Positions 26,007 to 35,035 of a stretch of 64,000 bases of DNA are shown piece by piece; the stretch's first letter is position 1, and every line of letters starts with the position of its first letter. The DNA is taken from contig CAKTZR010000007.1 of assembly GCA_934636105.1 (NCBI GenBank), positions 61,541 through 125,540 on the forward strand. The letters run 5' to 3'. Below the pieces are notes generated by a model. It did not search any database and was not told the DNA's origin. It was given only the letters and a program-made list of their open reading frames with translations. A program made the position numbers and the translations under genes. This DNA is from an uncultured Clostridia bacterium. GTDB lineage: Bacteria; Bacillota; Clostridia; Christensenellales; Aristaeellaceae.

Positions 26007-26252
26007 TTAATACAATATGGGGGAAATAATCGTTCGGCGTTCTGGCGCGGCAGGGGTAAACATATCCTTTACGCCTCGATTTCTCAGTTCATTCAGCACG
26101 GACAGCCAGTATTTGGCACTTTCATTTTCGCCAGTCTGGATGGACAGCACTTCCTTCCGACCCTCGCAGTTGATTCCCAGAATGACATATGCAGCCAGCT
26201 TCCGGATTACATTGTTATCCCGAACCGAGTAATGAATGGCGTCGATGAACAC
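26007..26252 (-). pseudogene. Internal fragment of an IS256-type transposase
   Basis: About 65 residues match the catalytic core of mutator-type transposases (FIDAIHYSVRDNNVIRKLAA, then VLSIQTGENESAKYWLSVLN and LRNRGVKD). The frame then departs from the family after GVKD and stops. The N-terminal part is missing at the junction with the intact IS at 26264. It is a dead relic of a different IS256 subgroup from its neighbour. Confidence 0.82.
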
Positions 26253-26263
26253 TACTGGGATAA

Positions 26264-27606
26264 GACTGTATCAAGTAAAGTTCGCAAAAAGGGCTCCTGA
26301 AAAATAAAGTTAAGCAGCAATGAGCAGCGTTGCCTGAATGGATTCCTGGCTGAGGTATGCTCCGGAGACAGACCAGTCCTCGGCATACTCCATCAGGTAT
26401 GTCGTTACCAAACGGACATAGGACGCCTCGTTTGGGAAGATCCCAACCACACTTGTGCGTCTGCGAATCTCACGATTCAATCGCTCAATCATGTTTGAGG
26501 AAGAAATTTTCCGGGCGTCCAGCTTTGGAAATGTGTAAAATATCAGAGAATCTTCCAGGCCGTTTTCAAGACACTGAACCGCCTTTGGGAAGCGTTTGGC
26601 ATAGGTGTCCATCACATCATAAGCCCGCTTTCTGGCTAGTTCCGCAGTGGGAGCCAACCAGATTTCCTTCAGCACGCAGGCAAAGGATTTCTTCTCTTTC
26701 TGCGGTACATAGGCCAGGATATTCCGCATGAAATGCACCTTGCAGCGCTGCCAAGAGGCTCCGGGGAAGGACGCCCGGATCGCCGAAACCAACCCGGAGT
26801 GAGCATCTGAAATGATCAGCTTGGGTGTGACAAGACCACGGTCCTTCAAGTGCTGAAACAGCAAACCATACGAGTCACTGGATTCCTCGGTCATAGTTTC
26901 CACAGCGATGATGTCTCTGTGGCCATTTTCATCCATACCACACACGATCAGTACTGCCATACTGACAATTCTGCCATCTACACGAACCTTTTCATACAGT
27001 GCATCCACCCACAAAATGGGGTACACAGTATTGGAAAGAGGCCGATTCCGAAACTCATTGACCTGCTCGTTGAGTCCTTTGGTCATCTCGCTGACCTGAC
27101 TTCTGGACAAATTTTCAATGTCAAGACTCTGTGCCAGCTTCTCCATTTTCCGAGTGGAAACGCCCTGTACAAATGCCTCTTGAACGACCTGAATGAGCGC
27201 AGCCTCACTGCGCTTGCGTTCCGTAACAAAGAACGGGATATAACCGCCCTGACGAACCTTGAGCACCATGAGGTACATCGTTCCCATGCGGGTATCCAGA
27301 CGACGAGGACGGTATCCGCTGCGGTAGCCGCTTCTTCCGTCTGTGCGCTGACTTTTCTCCGCGCCCAGCTGCTGATCCACCTCAGTTTCCATGAGCTGTG
27401 TGCAGAGCCATTCCAGCATGCTCAGCATGGGATCCGGTTGCGTGACACATTGCAATAGCAATTCCGTGAGATTTGTGTTATTCTTTTTGTGAGCCATTAG
27501 GGTCTCTCCTTTGCATTATGATTTTCTGGACAACTATCATTTTATAGGAGCCCTAATGGCTTGTCTATTTCTGATTCTCTTTTGCGAACTTAATTATACG
27601 CTATCT
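26264..27606 (-). mobile_element. IS256-family insertion sequence
   Basis: An intact transposase gene is bounded by imperfect inverted repeats: GTATCAAGTAAAGTTCGCAA near 26268-26287 and, inverted, GTATAATTAAGTTCGCAA near 27582-27599. GGGCTCCT/AGGAGCCC forms an inner repeat pair. The exact ends and target duplication cannot be fixed by eye because the left flank is itself IS debris. Confidence 0.8.
26310..27497 (-). CDS. IS256-type (mutator) transposase
   Basis: The 395-residue DDE transposase has its catalytic acids at Asp165 (ILWVDALYEKV), Asp231 (LIISDAHSGL) and Glu338 (SNMIERLNREIRRRT), with the family CKVHFMRNIL segment between. Length is normal for the family and the frame is unbroken, so the element may be active. 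Confidence 0.95.
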   Translation of the reverse strand: MAHKKNNTNLTELLLQCVTQPDPMLSMLEWLCTQLMETEVDQQLGAEKSQRTDGRSGYRSGYRPRRLDTRMGTMYLMVLKVRQGGYIPFFVTERKRSEAALIQVVQEAFVQGVSTRKMEKLAQSLDIENLSRSQVSEMTKGLNEQVNEFRNRPLSNTVYPILWVDALYEKVRVDGRIVSMAVLIVCGMDENGHRDIIAVETMTEESSDSYGLLFQHLKDRGLVTPKLIISDAHSGLVSAIRASFPGASWQRCKVHFMRNILAYVPQKEKKSFACVLKEIWLAPTAELARKRAYDVMDTYAKRFPKAVQCLENGLEDSLIFYTFPKLDARKISSSNMIERLNREIRRRTSVVGIFPNEASYVRLVTTYLMEYAEDWSVSGAYLSQESIQATLLIAA

Positions 27607-27654
27607 GCTTTGGTCTTGTTTCTTGTGCTGTTTTAAGCATTTTACTTTTCATAA

Positions 27655-27707
27655 CAAAGGCACTGTCTCCACACGGCGTATCCGGCCATGTGAGGCAGCG
27701 CCTTTTC
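27655..27707 (-). terminator. Terminator of the sugar-acid operon, in a 305-bp gap
   Basis: A long imperfect stem (GGCGCTGCCTCACATGGC with GCCGTGTGGAGACAGTGCC) is followed by TTTGTT on the minus strand, about 100 bases past the glycerate kinase stop. The rest of 27607-27802 holds no gene I can see. Confidence 0.65.
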
Positions 27708-27802
27708 CTGATTTTATCCGGGCGGGTACAGTCTTCTTCCCATGCGCAGCCCGCCCTTCCTCCGCTCCGCACAAACGCTTTTCTCCCAGCGCTCTGTGTC
27801 GC

Positions 27803-29293
27803 TTATCCGTCGTGATCCATAACCAGGACAAAAATCAGATCCTGTATGCTGATGTTGTGAATCGACCACACGCCGCAGTCCAGCTCCCAAAGCGGTCTGG
27901 ATGAATCATGTCTTTGGAGGGCTGCGTCGATATCGATTCCCTTTTGTGCAGCTTCCTCCGCCGTGTATCCGTCCACCATGCCGCCAGCCAAGCAATCGCA
28001 TCCCAGCTCTGTTGCTTGCGCATGAAACGCTCCGCCAGGCCCATCCGTTCCGTCAGTGTCCACAGCAACCGCGACGATGCGCTTGTTTCCCCGAATCACT
28101 TCGGACGCGCTCAGCGAAAACTCCTGATTGCGTCCTCCGATACCGCCATGCTTATTGACCGCCACCACCATCTCGCCCGTGAGCAGCAGCATACAGGGCG
28201 CCTGAAACGGCTCGTTTTTCTCCGCAACATTGACCGCCATTCTGCTCACCAGCGCTCCGGCAGCGGACGCCTCCACGAAGGTTCGGCGCATCAGAAAATG
28301 CGGAGCATATCCTCGCTGCCTCGCAGCGTTCATGGCTGCGTCGACAAAGCCATTCTGATCCGGCATCAGGCCAAAGATGCGCGCGTCCATCTGTTCAAAT
28401 TCTTCCGGCGTCAGCACAGCATTTTCACTTGGTGCATGCATCAGATAGTCCCGGACGGATTCTCCCATGCGGTCCCATGCATCGTTTTCCCGGAGGATCT
28501 GCACAGCCATCTCCGGCGTGCTGATATCGGGCAGCGTATGCAGCCAAAAGTTCTTGTGAACATGGCCGTAGTATCCGCCATATCCGAAGGCGTTGGGCTC
28601 GTTCAGGTCGATGGGAATCAGATGAACCATCTTTGCAGGCACAAGATGACGTGTGATTCGCCCTCCTTTCAGACGATCTAGCTGATTCCGGACAATATTC
28701 AGTTTCGGCGTCGTCAACCCCATCTCGATTTGCAGAATGCGGGTCACTTCCATCACGTCTTCAAGCTCAATCCCATCCCACGGATACGTCAGCATGGAGG
28801 ATACACCGTTGCCCACAATCGTGAACACCATGTCGCGCTGCGTCAGGCAAAGGCCGTCGATCATCTGCATCAGGTCACGGCAGGCATCGACGCAGTCCTG
28901 CTCAGGGACGGGATGGCTGGCATACCGCACCTGAATGCGTCTGAGTTGATGAAGATCCTGATGCTTGATCAGCACCATACCTCCTGTCAGTCTGTCTCCC
29001 AGCACATCCTCCAGGGCCTGGGCAACGCGCTGAATCCCCTTGCCCACTCCAAACACAAAGATCCGGTCAATGTCTTCCCCGAATTTGTAGCTGTCAATTC
29101 CCGTTCGCGGCGATCCCTCCGGAACAAACAGGTCATTTCCGATATGAAGCGTATCCCCCTCAATCCGCAGCAGTCGTCTTGTGTTGTCATAGGGATCGGC
29201 CGCCTGCAGGCCGGCTTCCAGTATTTCCGCCGCAATCCGTCTGCCTTCTCGATTGCCATGGGATGTGAGCCGATCAGAATTCAAAATCCTCAC
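27803..29293 (-). CDS. Glycerate 2-kinase (DUF4147/MOFRL type)
   Basis: The 496-residue protein matches the GckA/TtuD class of glycerate kinases, which turn D-glycerate plus ATP into 2-phosphoglycerate. The N-terminal DUF4147 domain has FVFGVGKGIQRVAQALE and VFTIVGNGVSSMLTYP (a normally Gly-rich GGGSA-type loop). The C-terminal MOFRL domain has LLLTGEMVVAV, GGIGGRNQEFSLSA and VAVDTDGTDGPGGA. GTG start at 29293 after GAGGAGG. It is last in the operon and would feed 2-phosphoglycerate to glycolysis. The GNGVSS loop departs from the usual sequence, so the true acceptor could differ. Confidence 0.9.
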   Translation of the reverse strand: MRILNSDRLTSHGNREGRRIAAEILEAGLQAADPYDNTRRLLRIEGDTLHIGNDLFVPEGSPRTGIDSYKFGEDIDRIFVFGVGKGIQRVAQALEDVLGDRLTGGMVLIKHQDLHQLRRIQVRYASHPVPEQDCVDACRDLMQMIDGLCLTQRDMVFTIVGNGVSSMLTYPWDGIELEDVMEVTRILQIEMGLTTPKLNIVRNQLDRLKGGRITRHLVPAKMVHLIPIDLNEPNAFGYGGYYGHVHKNFWLHTLPDISTPEMAVQILRENDAWDRMGESVRDYLMHAPSENAVLTPEEFEQMDARIFGLMPDQNGFVDAAMNAARQRGYAPHFLMRRTFVEASAAGALVSRMAVNVAEKNEPFQAPCMLLLTGEMVVAVNKHGGIGGRNQEFSLSASEVIRGNKRIVAVAVDTDGTDGPGGAFHAQATELGCDCLAGGMVDGYTAEEAAQKGIDIDAALQRHDSSRPLWELDCGVWSIHNISIQDLIFVLVMDHDG

Positions 29294-29305
29294 TCAACGT
29301 CCTCC

Positions 29306-30589
29306 TCAATCTGCAGATGCTATCTGAAAACGCTTGCCCTGAATGCCCGCTTTCCCCAGGAAGCGTGCGCGCCGTCCCAATTCCTTTTCAATCTGGAGCA
29401 GCCGGTTTCCAGAATAGCACATGCCGTATTCGTGCGCACTCCCCGCATGATAGGCAACCGCATAATCACATGCAGCCAGCCCTTCGCCGCGCTCTCCGCA
29501 CGGCACAACGCCAAAGTGATGCTCCTGGGCAAGCTGTACCACGGCGGCACACTCGGAAACCGTTCCGATCTGGCTTGTTACAACGCGCAGCGCATTTCCC
29601 GCTTTCATCGAGATCGCCTTTTTCAATCTCTGCGGCTGTGTTGCAATCAGATCATCGCCGGTGATCTGAATGTCCGTACGGCGGGTGATCTCCGCAAAGC
29701 CCTCAAAGTCATCCTCAAAGAGCGGATCCTCGATGATCACAAAGGGATATTCCTTCGCCATCCGGACAACAGTCTCGATCATTGTCCGCCGGTCCTTTTC
29801 CCCCTCGGAAAACAGCCCACGATATGTTTCGCGTTCCGCATCGTAGAAGCAATTGGCCGCCATATCGACCTGCAGGCCAACCCGTCCGCTGTATCCCGAC
29901 TGCTCGATGACCTCAGCAAGCATGTCCCAGAGCATGTAGTCATCTCTGAGCTTTCCTTGCGGGATCGCCATCCCGGCTATCGGCTGCATTTTGATCGACA
30001 AGCGCTCCTGCATGAGATCCGACCAGTTCATATAGACTTCCCAGAGCGCGTCAGACGCTTCCGTATAGGTTGGAAAATCATACGCAACAAAGCAATAGGT
30101 GGGTTTATAGCCACAGGCCACGCTATTGCCGTACCGGTTGCTTCCGCTGACCGCCAGAGCCGCGGGAATGGGCAGCGTAATTGCGCGAATTCCGCCCAAA
30201 TGCCTGTACACAGGAATTCCCCGTGCATTGGCTCCGGCAAAAAGCACAGCCGTCGACACTGCCGCTGTTGCATTCGCTCCTGTATCGTTCTTGCCGCAGG
30301 CCAGAATCGCCGCATCACAAATCGCCTGATTGTCCGCTTCCAGCCCGATCAGCCTGGGCGCGATCACCTGATTAATTCTCTCCGCTGCGCAGGTCATCCC
30401 CCGGCCTGCAAACCGCTTTCCACCGTCGCAGAGAAACGGGCTTTCATGACTGCCCACCGAGATTCCGTCGCCGATCAGCGCTTTGCCGACGGCCCCGTTT
30501 TCTGTTGTCACTGTGGCCTGAACGGCTGCGCGCATCCGATCGGAGTAAACCTCCCGGGCCGTAACCGATACGATTCTCGTCCCGCTCAT
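29306..30589 (-). CDS. Enolase-like protein B (degenerate enolase paralogue)
   Basis: The 427-residue protein aligns along its length with enolase. The three magnesium ligands are kept: Asp242 (LQVDMAAN), Glu287 (FVIIEDPLFEDD) and Asp312 (QITGDDLIATQP). The catalytic lysine position in the KxNQIG motif is Val337 (RVVTSQIG), and the second active-site lysine position is His381. It is therefore unlikely to be a housekeeping enolase. Its ATG overlaps the stop of enolase-like A by four bases, so the two are translated together and may form a hetero-oligomer. The reaction is unknown. Confidence 0.82.
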   Translation of the reverse strand: MSGTRIVSVTAREVYSDRMRAAVQATVTTENGAVGKALIGDGISVGSHESPFLCDGGKRFAGRGMTCAAERINQVIAPRLIGLEADNQAICDAAILACGKNDTGANATAAVSTAVLFAGANARGIPVYRHLGGIRAITLPIPAALAVSGSNRYGNSVACGYKPTYCFVAYDFPTYTEASDALWEVYMNWSDLMQERLSIKMQPIAGMAIPQGKLRDDYMLWDMLAEVIEQSGYSGRVGLQVDMAANCFYDAERETYRGLFSEGEKDRRTMIETVVRMAKEYPFVIIEDPLFEDDFEGFAEITRRTDIQITGDDLIATQPQRLKKAISMKAGNALRVVTSQIGTVSECAAVVQLAQEHHFGVVPCGERGEGLAACDYAVAYHAGSAHEYGMCYSGNRLLQIEKELGRRARFLGKAGIQGKRFQIASAD

Positions 30590-31902
30590 TTCAGTGCCTC
30601 CTCACGGAATTTTCTCCCCTTCAGTCCTGCCGCACCTGCATAACGCGCCCGGCTTCCCAGTTCGGCCTCAATTTCCAGAAAACGTGTTCCCGGCGTGCCG
30701 AGGCTGCTCTCCCGAATGCTGCCCGCATTGATGCCGACACTGTAATCACAGATATCCAGGCCCTCGCCTCTGCTCGAGCAGGGCATCACGCCATATCCGT
30801 TCTCATACGCGAGCTGGATCATCTCCAGCGATTCGCTGATCGAGCCAATCTGGTTGACCTTCAGCAAAACGGTGTTGCACGCCCCCTTTTCGATTCCATG
30901 GCGCACACGCTCCGGATTTGTGGTAAAAAGATCGTCGCCTACGATCTGGATGCCAGATTCCCTCGTCAAATAGGCATGTCCTTCAAAGTCATCCTCCGCA
31001 AGCGGATCCTCCATAATCACAAACGGGTATTCCCGGGCCAGCCAGAGCATCGTTTCGATCTGCTGTTCCCGGGTTCGCGGTTCATCGTTAAAGAGGCCGC
31101 AGTACACCTGCTTTTGCGGATCAAAATAGCAGTCCGCCGCGAAATCTCCCTGCAATCCGATTCTTCCATCATAGCCGCACTGGCAGATGGTCTCCGTCAG
31201 CGCGTCCCAGAGCACTCTGTCGTTTTTGACCATGCCGCGCGGAATGCTGAAAAAGCCGCAGCAGGTATAGTAAGGCGAAGGTTCCTGAGAGCGCAGGCCG
31301 TATAGCCGGTTCATCCGTTCCTCCCACCGAACAAACACCTCGTAGAGCGCATAGGAGGCCTCCGAAAAGGTGTCAAAACCATGTCCGATAAAGGAATAGG
31401 TCGGCTTACTGCCGGACTTCTTTCCGTCGCTGTACCGGATTCCGCCACTGATGCAGCCATACGACGCGCAGGGCAGCGTTACTGCGGTCGCGCCGCCGAT
31501 ATGGCGGTACAGCGGAATGCCCAGCGCCTCCGCACCCGCTTTGAGTACCGCAGCCGAAACCGCCGCGACGGCATTTCCGCCGAGCCGTTCCTTGGCGTTC
31601 TCCCCGCCCAGCGTCAGCATGGCATGGTCCACCTCAAACTGATGCGCGCAGTCCATGCCGATGATGGCCGGAGCAATGATATCCTGAATATGATGCACTG
31701 CGCGGGACAACCCCTTGCCCCGCCAGGCCGCTTCACCGTCGAATGCAAACGCAACCTCATGCGTGCCGACCGACAGCCCCGCAACGACCTGCACTGTCCC
31801 CGATTTTCCGTTTTCCGTTGTGACCGTTGCTTCGATCGCCGGCTGCCCCCGTCCCGAAAAAACCTGGCGCGCAGAAACGGATTTGATGTTGGTCCCCCTC
31901 AT
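30586..31902 (-). CDS. Enolase-like protein A
   Basis: The 438-residue protein is an enolase paralogue. Metal ligands Asp253 (GLQGDFAAD), Glu298 (FVIMEDPLAEDD) and Asp323 (IVGDDLFTTNP) are present, and so is the general-base lysine (Lys348 in LLKVNQIGSISES). The active-site His of the SHRSGE loop is replaced (PCSSRGE) and the late Lys is Asn392 (GINAGS). The sister gene B has lost Lys348 as well. ATG 31902 follows GGAGG by 8 bases; the upstream ATG 31917 has no site. It could act on a glycerate-like acid. Confidence 0.84.
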   Translation of the reverse strand: MRGTNIKSVSARQVFSGRGQPAIEATVTTENGKSGTVQVVAGLSVGTHEVAFAFDGEAAWRGKGLSRAVHHIQDIIAPAIIGMDCAHQFEVDHAMLTLGGENAKERLGGNAVAAVSAAVLKAGAEALGIPLYRHIGGATAVTLPCASYGCISGGIRYSDGKKSGSKPTYSFIGHGFDTFSEASYALYEVFVRWEERMNRLYGLRSQEPSPYYTCCGFFSIPRGMVKNDRVLWDALTETICQCGYDGRIGLQGDFAADCYFDPQKQVYCGLFNDEPRTREQQIETMLWLAREYPFVIMEDPLAEDDFEGHAYLTRESGIQIVGDDLFTTNPERVRHGIEKGACNTVLLKVNQIGSISESLEMIQLAYENGYGVMPCSSRGEGLDICDYSVGINAGSIRESSLGTPGTRFLEIEAELGSRARYAGAAGLKGRKFREEALK

Positions 31903-31935
31903 ATATGTCGCCTCCATATGCGTGTTGCACTCCGG

Positions 31936-33906
31936 TTATGCCGCCTTCCGCACCTTTCTGCTGCGCAGCTCCACAATGATTTGCGGAAGCACGACAATCA
32001 GCATCACAGTCAGGCCGATCATGTCTGTCGCCGTTCCGGAATCCACCAGACAAATCGCCGCAGCGATGAGCAGGAGACGTTCCCAAATATGCTGCTTGCG
32101 ATAGAAGAAGCCTTCTGCCGCAATCGCAAGGAAGAAAATGCCAACGCAGGAGGTCACAATGGCCTGCAGAAGCACCAGAACGCTGTCAAACTGGAACAGC
32201 AGCACGGGATTGTACACAAACAGGAACGGAACGATATAGGACGCACAGCCCAGTGCGAAAGCGCGGTATCCGGTTTTGATCGGGCTAGAATTGGACAATC
32301 CTGCCGCCGTATAGGCCGCCAAAGCAACCGGCGGTGTGATCGCCGACACATTGGCAAAATAGAAAGCGAACAGATGAGCCGCAATATTGGGCACCCCAAA
32401 GGATCGGATCGTCCGAACCAGAAGCGTGGCCACGATGATATAGGCCGGCGTCGTCGGCAGTCCCATGCCCAGAATCAGAGCGGCCACCGCCGTGAGAATC
32501 AGGGCCAGAATCAGGTTATTGCCTGCCACGATGGAGAGCATCGAGCTGAAGCGCGTGCCCAAACCGGTGTAGTTCACAATACCCACAACGATGCCGGCAC
32601 AGGCGCAGGCCAGCGCAACGCTCACAGTCCCTTTCGCGCCCTGCACAAGGCAGTTGAGAATCCTCCTGGGGCTCAGCCGGGTTTCCTTCTTGAACAGCGA
32701 TACGATAAAGATAGCCACCAGCGCACGCAGCACGGAGAAGGTCGCAGAGTATCCCATGATCAGGCAAACGACAAGCACAACCAGCGGAAGGAAGAGATAC
32801 ATATCCTTCAGCAGGTTCTTGAACGTCAGCGCACCATCCACCTCGGATGCCGGTTTGAGACCCAGTTTCTTGGCCTCAAAATGCACCATTGTAAATACAG
32901 CCAGATAGTACAGGATGCCCGGAATCAGGGCCGCCAGAATGATTTGTCCATAAGGGATTCCCGTGTACTCCGCCATGACAAAGGCGGCAGCGCCCATTAC
33001 AGGCGGCATGATTTGTCCGCCGGTTGAAGCGACTGCCTCGACCGCTCCGGCAAAGACCCCCGAATATCCGCTGCGTTTCATCAGCGGAATGGTGATCTGA
33101 CCCGTTGTCGCGACGTTGGCGATCGTGCTGCCGGAAATCGAGCCAAACAGACAGCTGGAGATTACAGCGGCCTTTGCCGGTCCGCCGACAGACGTCTTGG
33201 TCAGCGTACGGGCCACACGGATGAAGTATTCACCCACGCCCGATTGCTCCAAAAAGGCTCCAAAGATGACAAACAGCACCACAAACGTCGCCGACGCTCC
33301 CAGAGCGATGCCAAACGGGCCCTCTGTGGTCATATACAGGGTGTCTACGAAGGCGATCATGGAAAAGCCGCCATTGCCGAGGAAACCCGGCAGGTATTTG
33401 CCAAAGAGCATGTAGCCCATGGCGACGCAGGCGATGATCGGCAGAGCCATGCCCATTTTTCTGCGCGTGCCCTCCAGGATCGCCAGAATCAGCATGCCGC
33501 AAAACAGGTATTCATACCACTCTAGCTTTTGAATGTAGTAGAAACGGTTGATAATTCCCTCCTGATTGATCAGCAGATAGAGCACCGGCACAACGGCACA
33601 AAGAACGAGAATAACGTCCCAAACGTGGCCCACAGCGCGCAGCTTCGGATGCTTCCACTGAGATGGGCAAGTCAAGAAAACCAGGATACCCGCAAAAGCA
33701 AAGTGAATTGAACGCTGATACAGTGCAAGCAAAGACCCGGTCATAGCTGTATAAAGATGGAAACAAGCAAAGGCCAACGCCACAATCCAGATAATCCAGT
33801 CTTTCGCCCGATGGGGCATCGCCTCGCTGGGCCTCGTTTCCGGCGTCTTCGTTCCTTCCGCAGCCCTGCGCTCGTCAACCGGTTCCGGTGTGTATGTATT
33901 ATTCAC
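31936..33906 (-). CDS. TRAP transporter fused permease (TAXI type)
   Basis: The 656-residue inner-membrane protein joins the small (4-helix) and large (12-helix) TRAP subunits. After a hydrophilic N-terminus, helices begin near residue 40. The large-subunit marks are GASATFVVLFVIFGAFLEQS, GPAKAAVISSCLFGSISGS and TGGQIMPPVMGAAAFVM. With the TAXI binding protein encoded upstream it imports organic acids driven by an ion gradient. I start it at GTG 33906, seven bases after AAGAGGAGG; ATG 33942 has no such site. Confidence 0.93.
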   Translation of the reverse strand: MNNTYTPEPVDERRAAEGTKTPETRPSEAMPHRAKDWIIWIVALAFACFHLYTAMTGSLLALYQRSIHFAFAGILVFLTCPSQWKHPKLRAVGHVWDVILVLCAVVPVLYLLINQEGIINRFYYIQKLEWYEYLFCGMLILAILEGTRRKMGMALPIIACVAMGYMLFGKYLPGFLGNGGFSMIAFVDTLYMTTEGPFGIALGASATFVVLFVIFGAFLEQSGVGEYFIRVARTLTKTSVGGPAKAAVISSCLFGSISGSTIANVATTGQITIPLMKRSGYSGVFAGAVEAVASTGGQIMPPVMGAAAFVMAEYTGIPYGQIILAALIPGILYYLAVFTMVHFEAKKLGLKPASEVDGALTFKNLLKDMYLFLPLVVLVVCLIMGYSATFSVLRALVAIFIVSLFKKETRLSPRRILNCLVQGAKGTVSVALACACAGIVVGIVNYTGLGTRFSSMLSIVAGNNLILALILTAVAALILGMGLPTTPAYIIVATLLVRTIRSFGVPNIAAHLFAFYFANVSAITPPVALAAYTAAGLSNSSPIKTGYRAFALGCASYIVPFLFVYNPVLLFQFDSVLVLLQAIVTSCVGIFFLAIAAEGFFYRKQHIWERLLLIAAAICLVDSGTATDMIGLTVMLIVVLPQIIVELRSRKVRKAA

Positions 33907-33960
33907 GGAAATCCTCCTCTTACTCAAGAGCGGAATTTTCATCGACGCCCTCATAAATTC

Positions 33961-33999
33961 TGCAGGTGCATTGGATCGCTAATCCAACACACCTACAGA
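33961..33999 (-). promoter_or_regulatory. mRNA hairpin between binding protein and permease genes
   Basis: A long stem (TAGGTGTGTTGGAT with ATCCAATGCACCTGC) lies 31 bases after the binding-protein stop codon, without a T-run. Such hairpins often stabilise upstream mRNA and allow more binding protein than permease. Confidence 0.6.
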
Positions 34000-34030
34000 G
34001 CCCTTTTGTCCGATCAGATCCTGCTGAAGA

Positions 34031-34990
34031 TCACTTGATTGCACCAATCTCCCTGTAATAGCGCTCCGCACCGGGATGCATGGGGATACCCAGATCCTGT
34101 GCCATATCCTCAACCGTCAGATTGGCATACACTGCGTGACCCTGACCAATTACGTCGAGTTCTTCAACGATTGCCTTCGTCATCTGATAAACAAATTCCT
34201 CGTCCAGATCTGCAGAAACGATCATATGCTGCGCATTGCCAATGGTCAGGCAGTCCTCATCCACGCCCTCATAGGTTCCCGCCGGGATAACCTGGCGCAT
34301 GTAGGCAGGAGACACCTCGCGCAGCGCTTCCATCTTGTCGTCAGGAATGCTGATGAGGCGGATATCTCTGCTGCTGGCGATATCCAGAACCACAGAAACC
34401 GGCAGAGCGGAGGCAAAGCACAGGCAGTCGGTCAGGCCGTCCTTAAACTGCTCGCCCATATCGTTCAGGTTGGAATAGTTGATGCTGCCCAGGTCAGCGT
34501 AGGTCATGCCATAAACGGAGAGAATATCGCGGAAGATCACCTCTGCGGTATTGCCCTTTGCAAAGGTGGTGCAGTTCTTGCCCTTGAGATCCTCGACACT
34601 GTAAATGTCGGAATTCGCATTGACGATGATATGGGTGTGCTCATTGTAAAGGAAGCCCATATTCATCACCTTGTCGGTGGGCGCGCTGAAAGGCGCCTTC
34701 GCATTGTAGCCGTCGATCGTGGTAGGCAGTTTCGACACGGCGAGCGTGATGGTTCCATCATTCACGCCCTGCACGTTGCTCAGCGCCGCGCCCGGGGAAA
34801 CCGTGCAGCGGATGTTCTCGATATGCTTGGGAAGGAATTCCCCAATGACCGTCGTGAGGATGTTCCAGGAGCCGCCTGTCGTTCCACCGTAGATGACGAC
34901 GTCCTTCGGCCATACGCCGTCTGCCACAGCTCCGGTGCAGACCATCAGGAGAACGAGTGCCAGCGCGACAGCAACCAGGTTCTTTTTCAT
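34031..34990 (-). CDS. TAXI-family TRAP substrate-binding protein
   Basis: The 319-residue exported protein (signal peptide ending near VADG) has the TAXI-family start VVIYGGTTGGSWNILTTVIGE and the TKATPGAALSN-like VSPGAALSNVQGV. It captures the substrate outside the membrane for the fused permease encoded next. The ligand cannot be read from sequence; TAXI proteins often bind carboxylates. ATG 34990 follows GGAGG. Confidence 0.93.
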   Translation of the reverse strand: MKKNLVAVALALVLLMVCTGAVADGVWPKDVVIYGGTTGGSWNILTTVIGEFLPKHIENIRCTVSPGAALSNVQGVNDGTITLAVSKLPTTIDGYNAKAPFSAPTDKVMNMGFLYNEHTHIIVNANSDIYSVEDLKGKNCTTFAKGNTAEVIFRDILSVYGMTYADLGSINYSNLNDMGEQFKDGLTDCLCFASALPVSVVLDIASSRDIRLISIPDDKMEALREVSPAYMRQVIPAGTYEGVDEDCLTIGNAQHMIVSADLDEEFVYQMTKAIVEELDVIGQGHAVYANLTVEDMAQDLGIPMHPGAERYYREIGAIK

Positions 34991-35035
34991 TGTGTTTTCC
35001 TCCATTCTTTTTCTTGTAAACAGCACGCACAGCTG

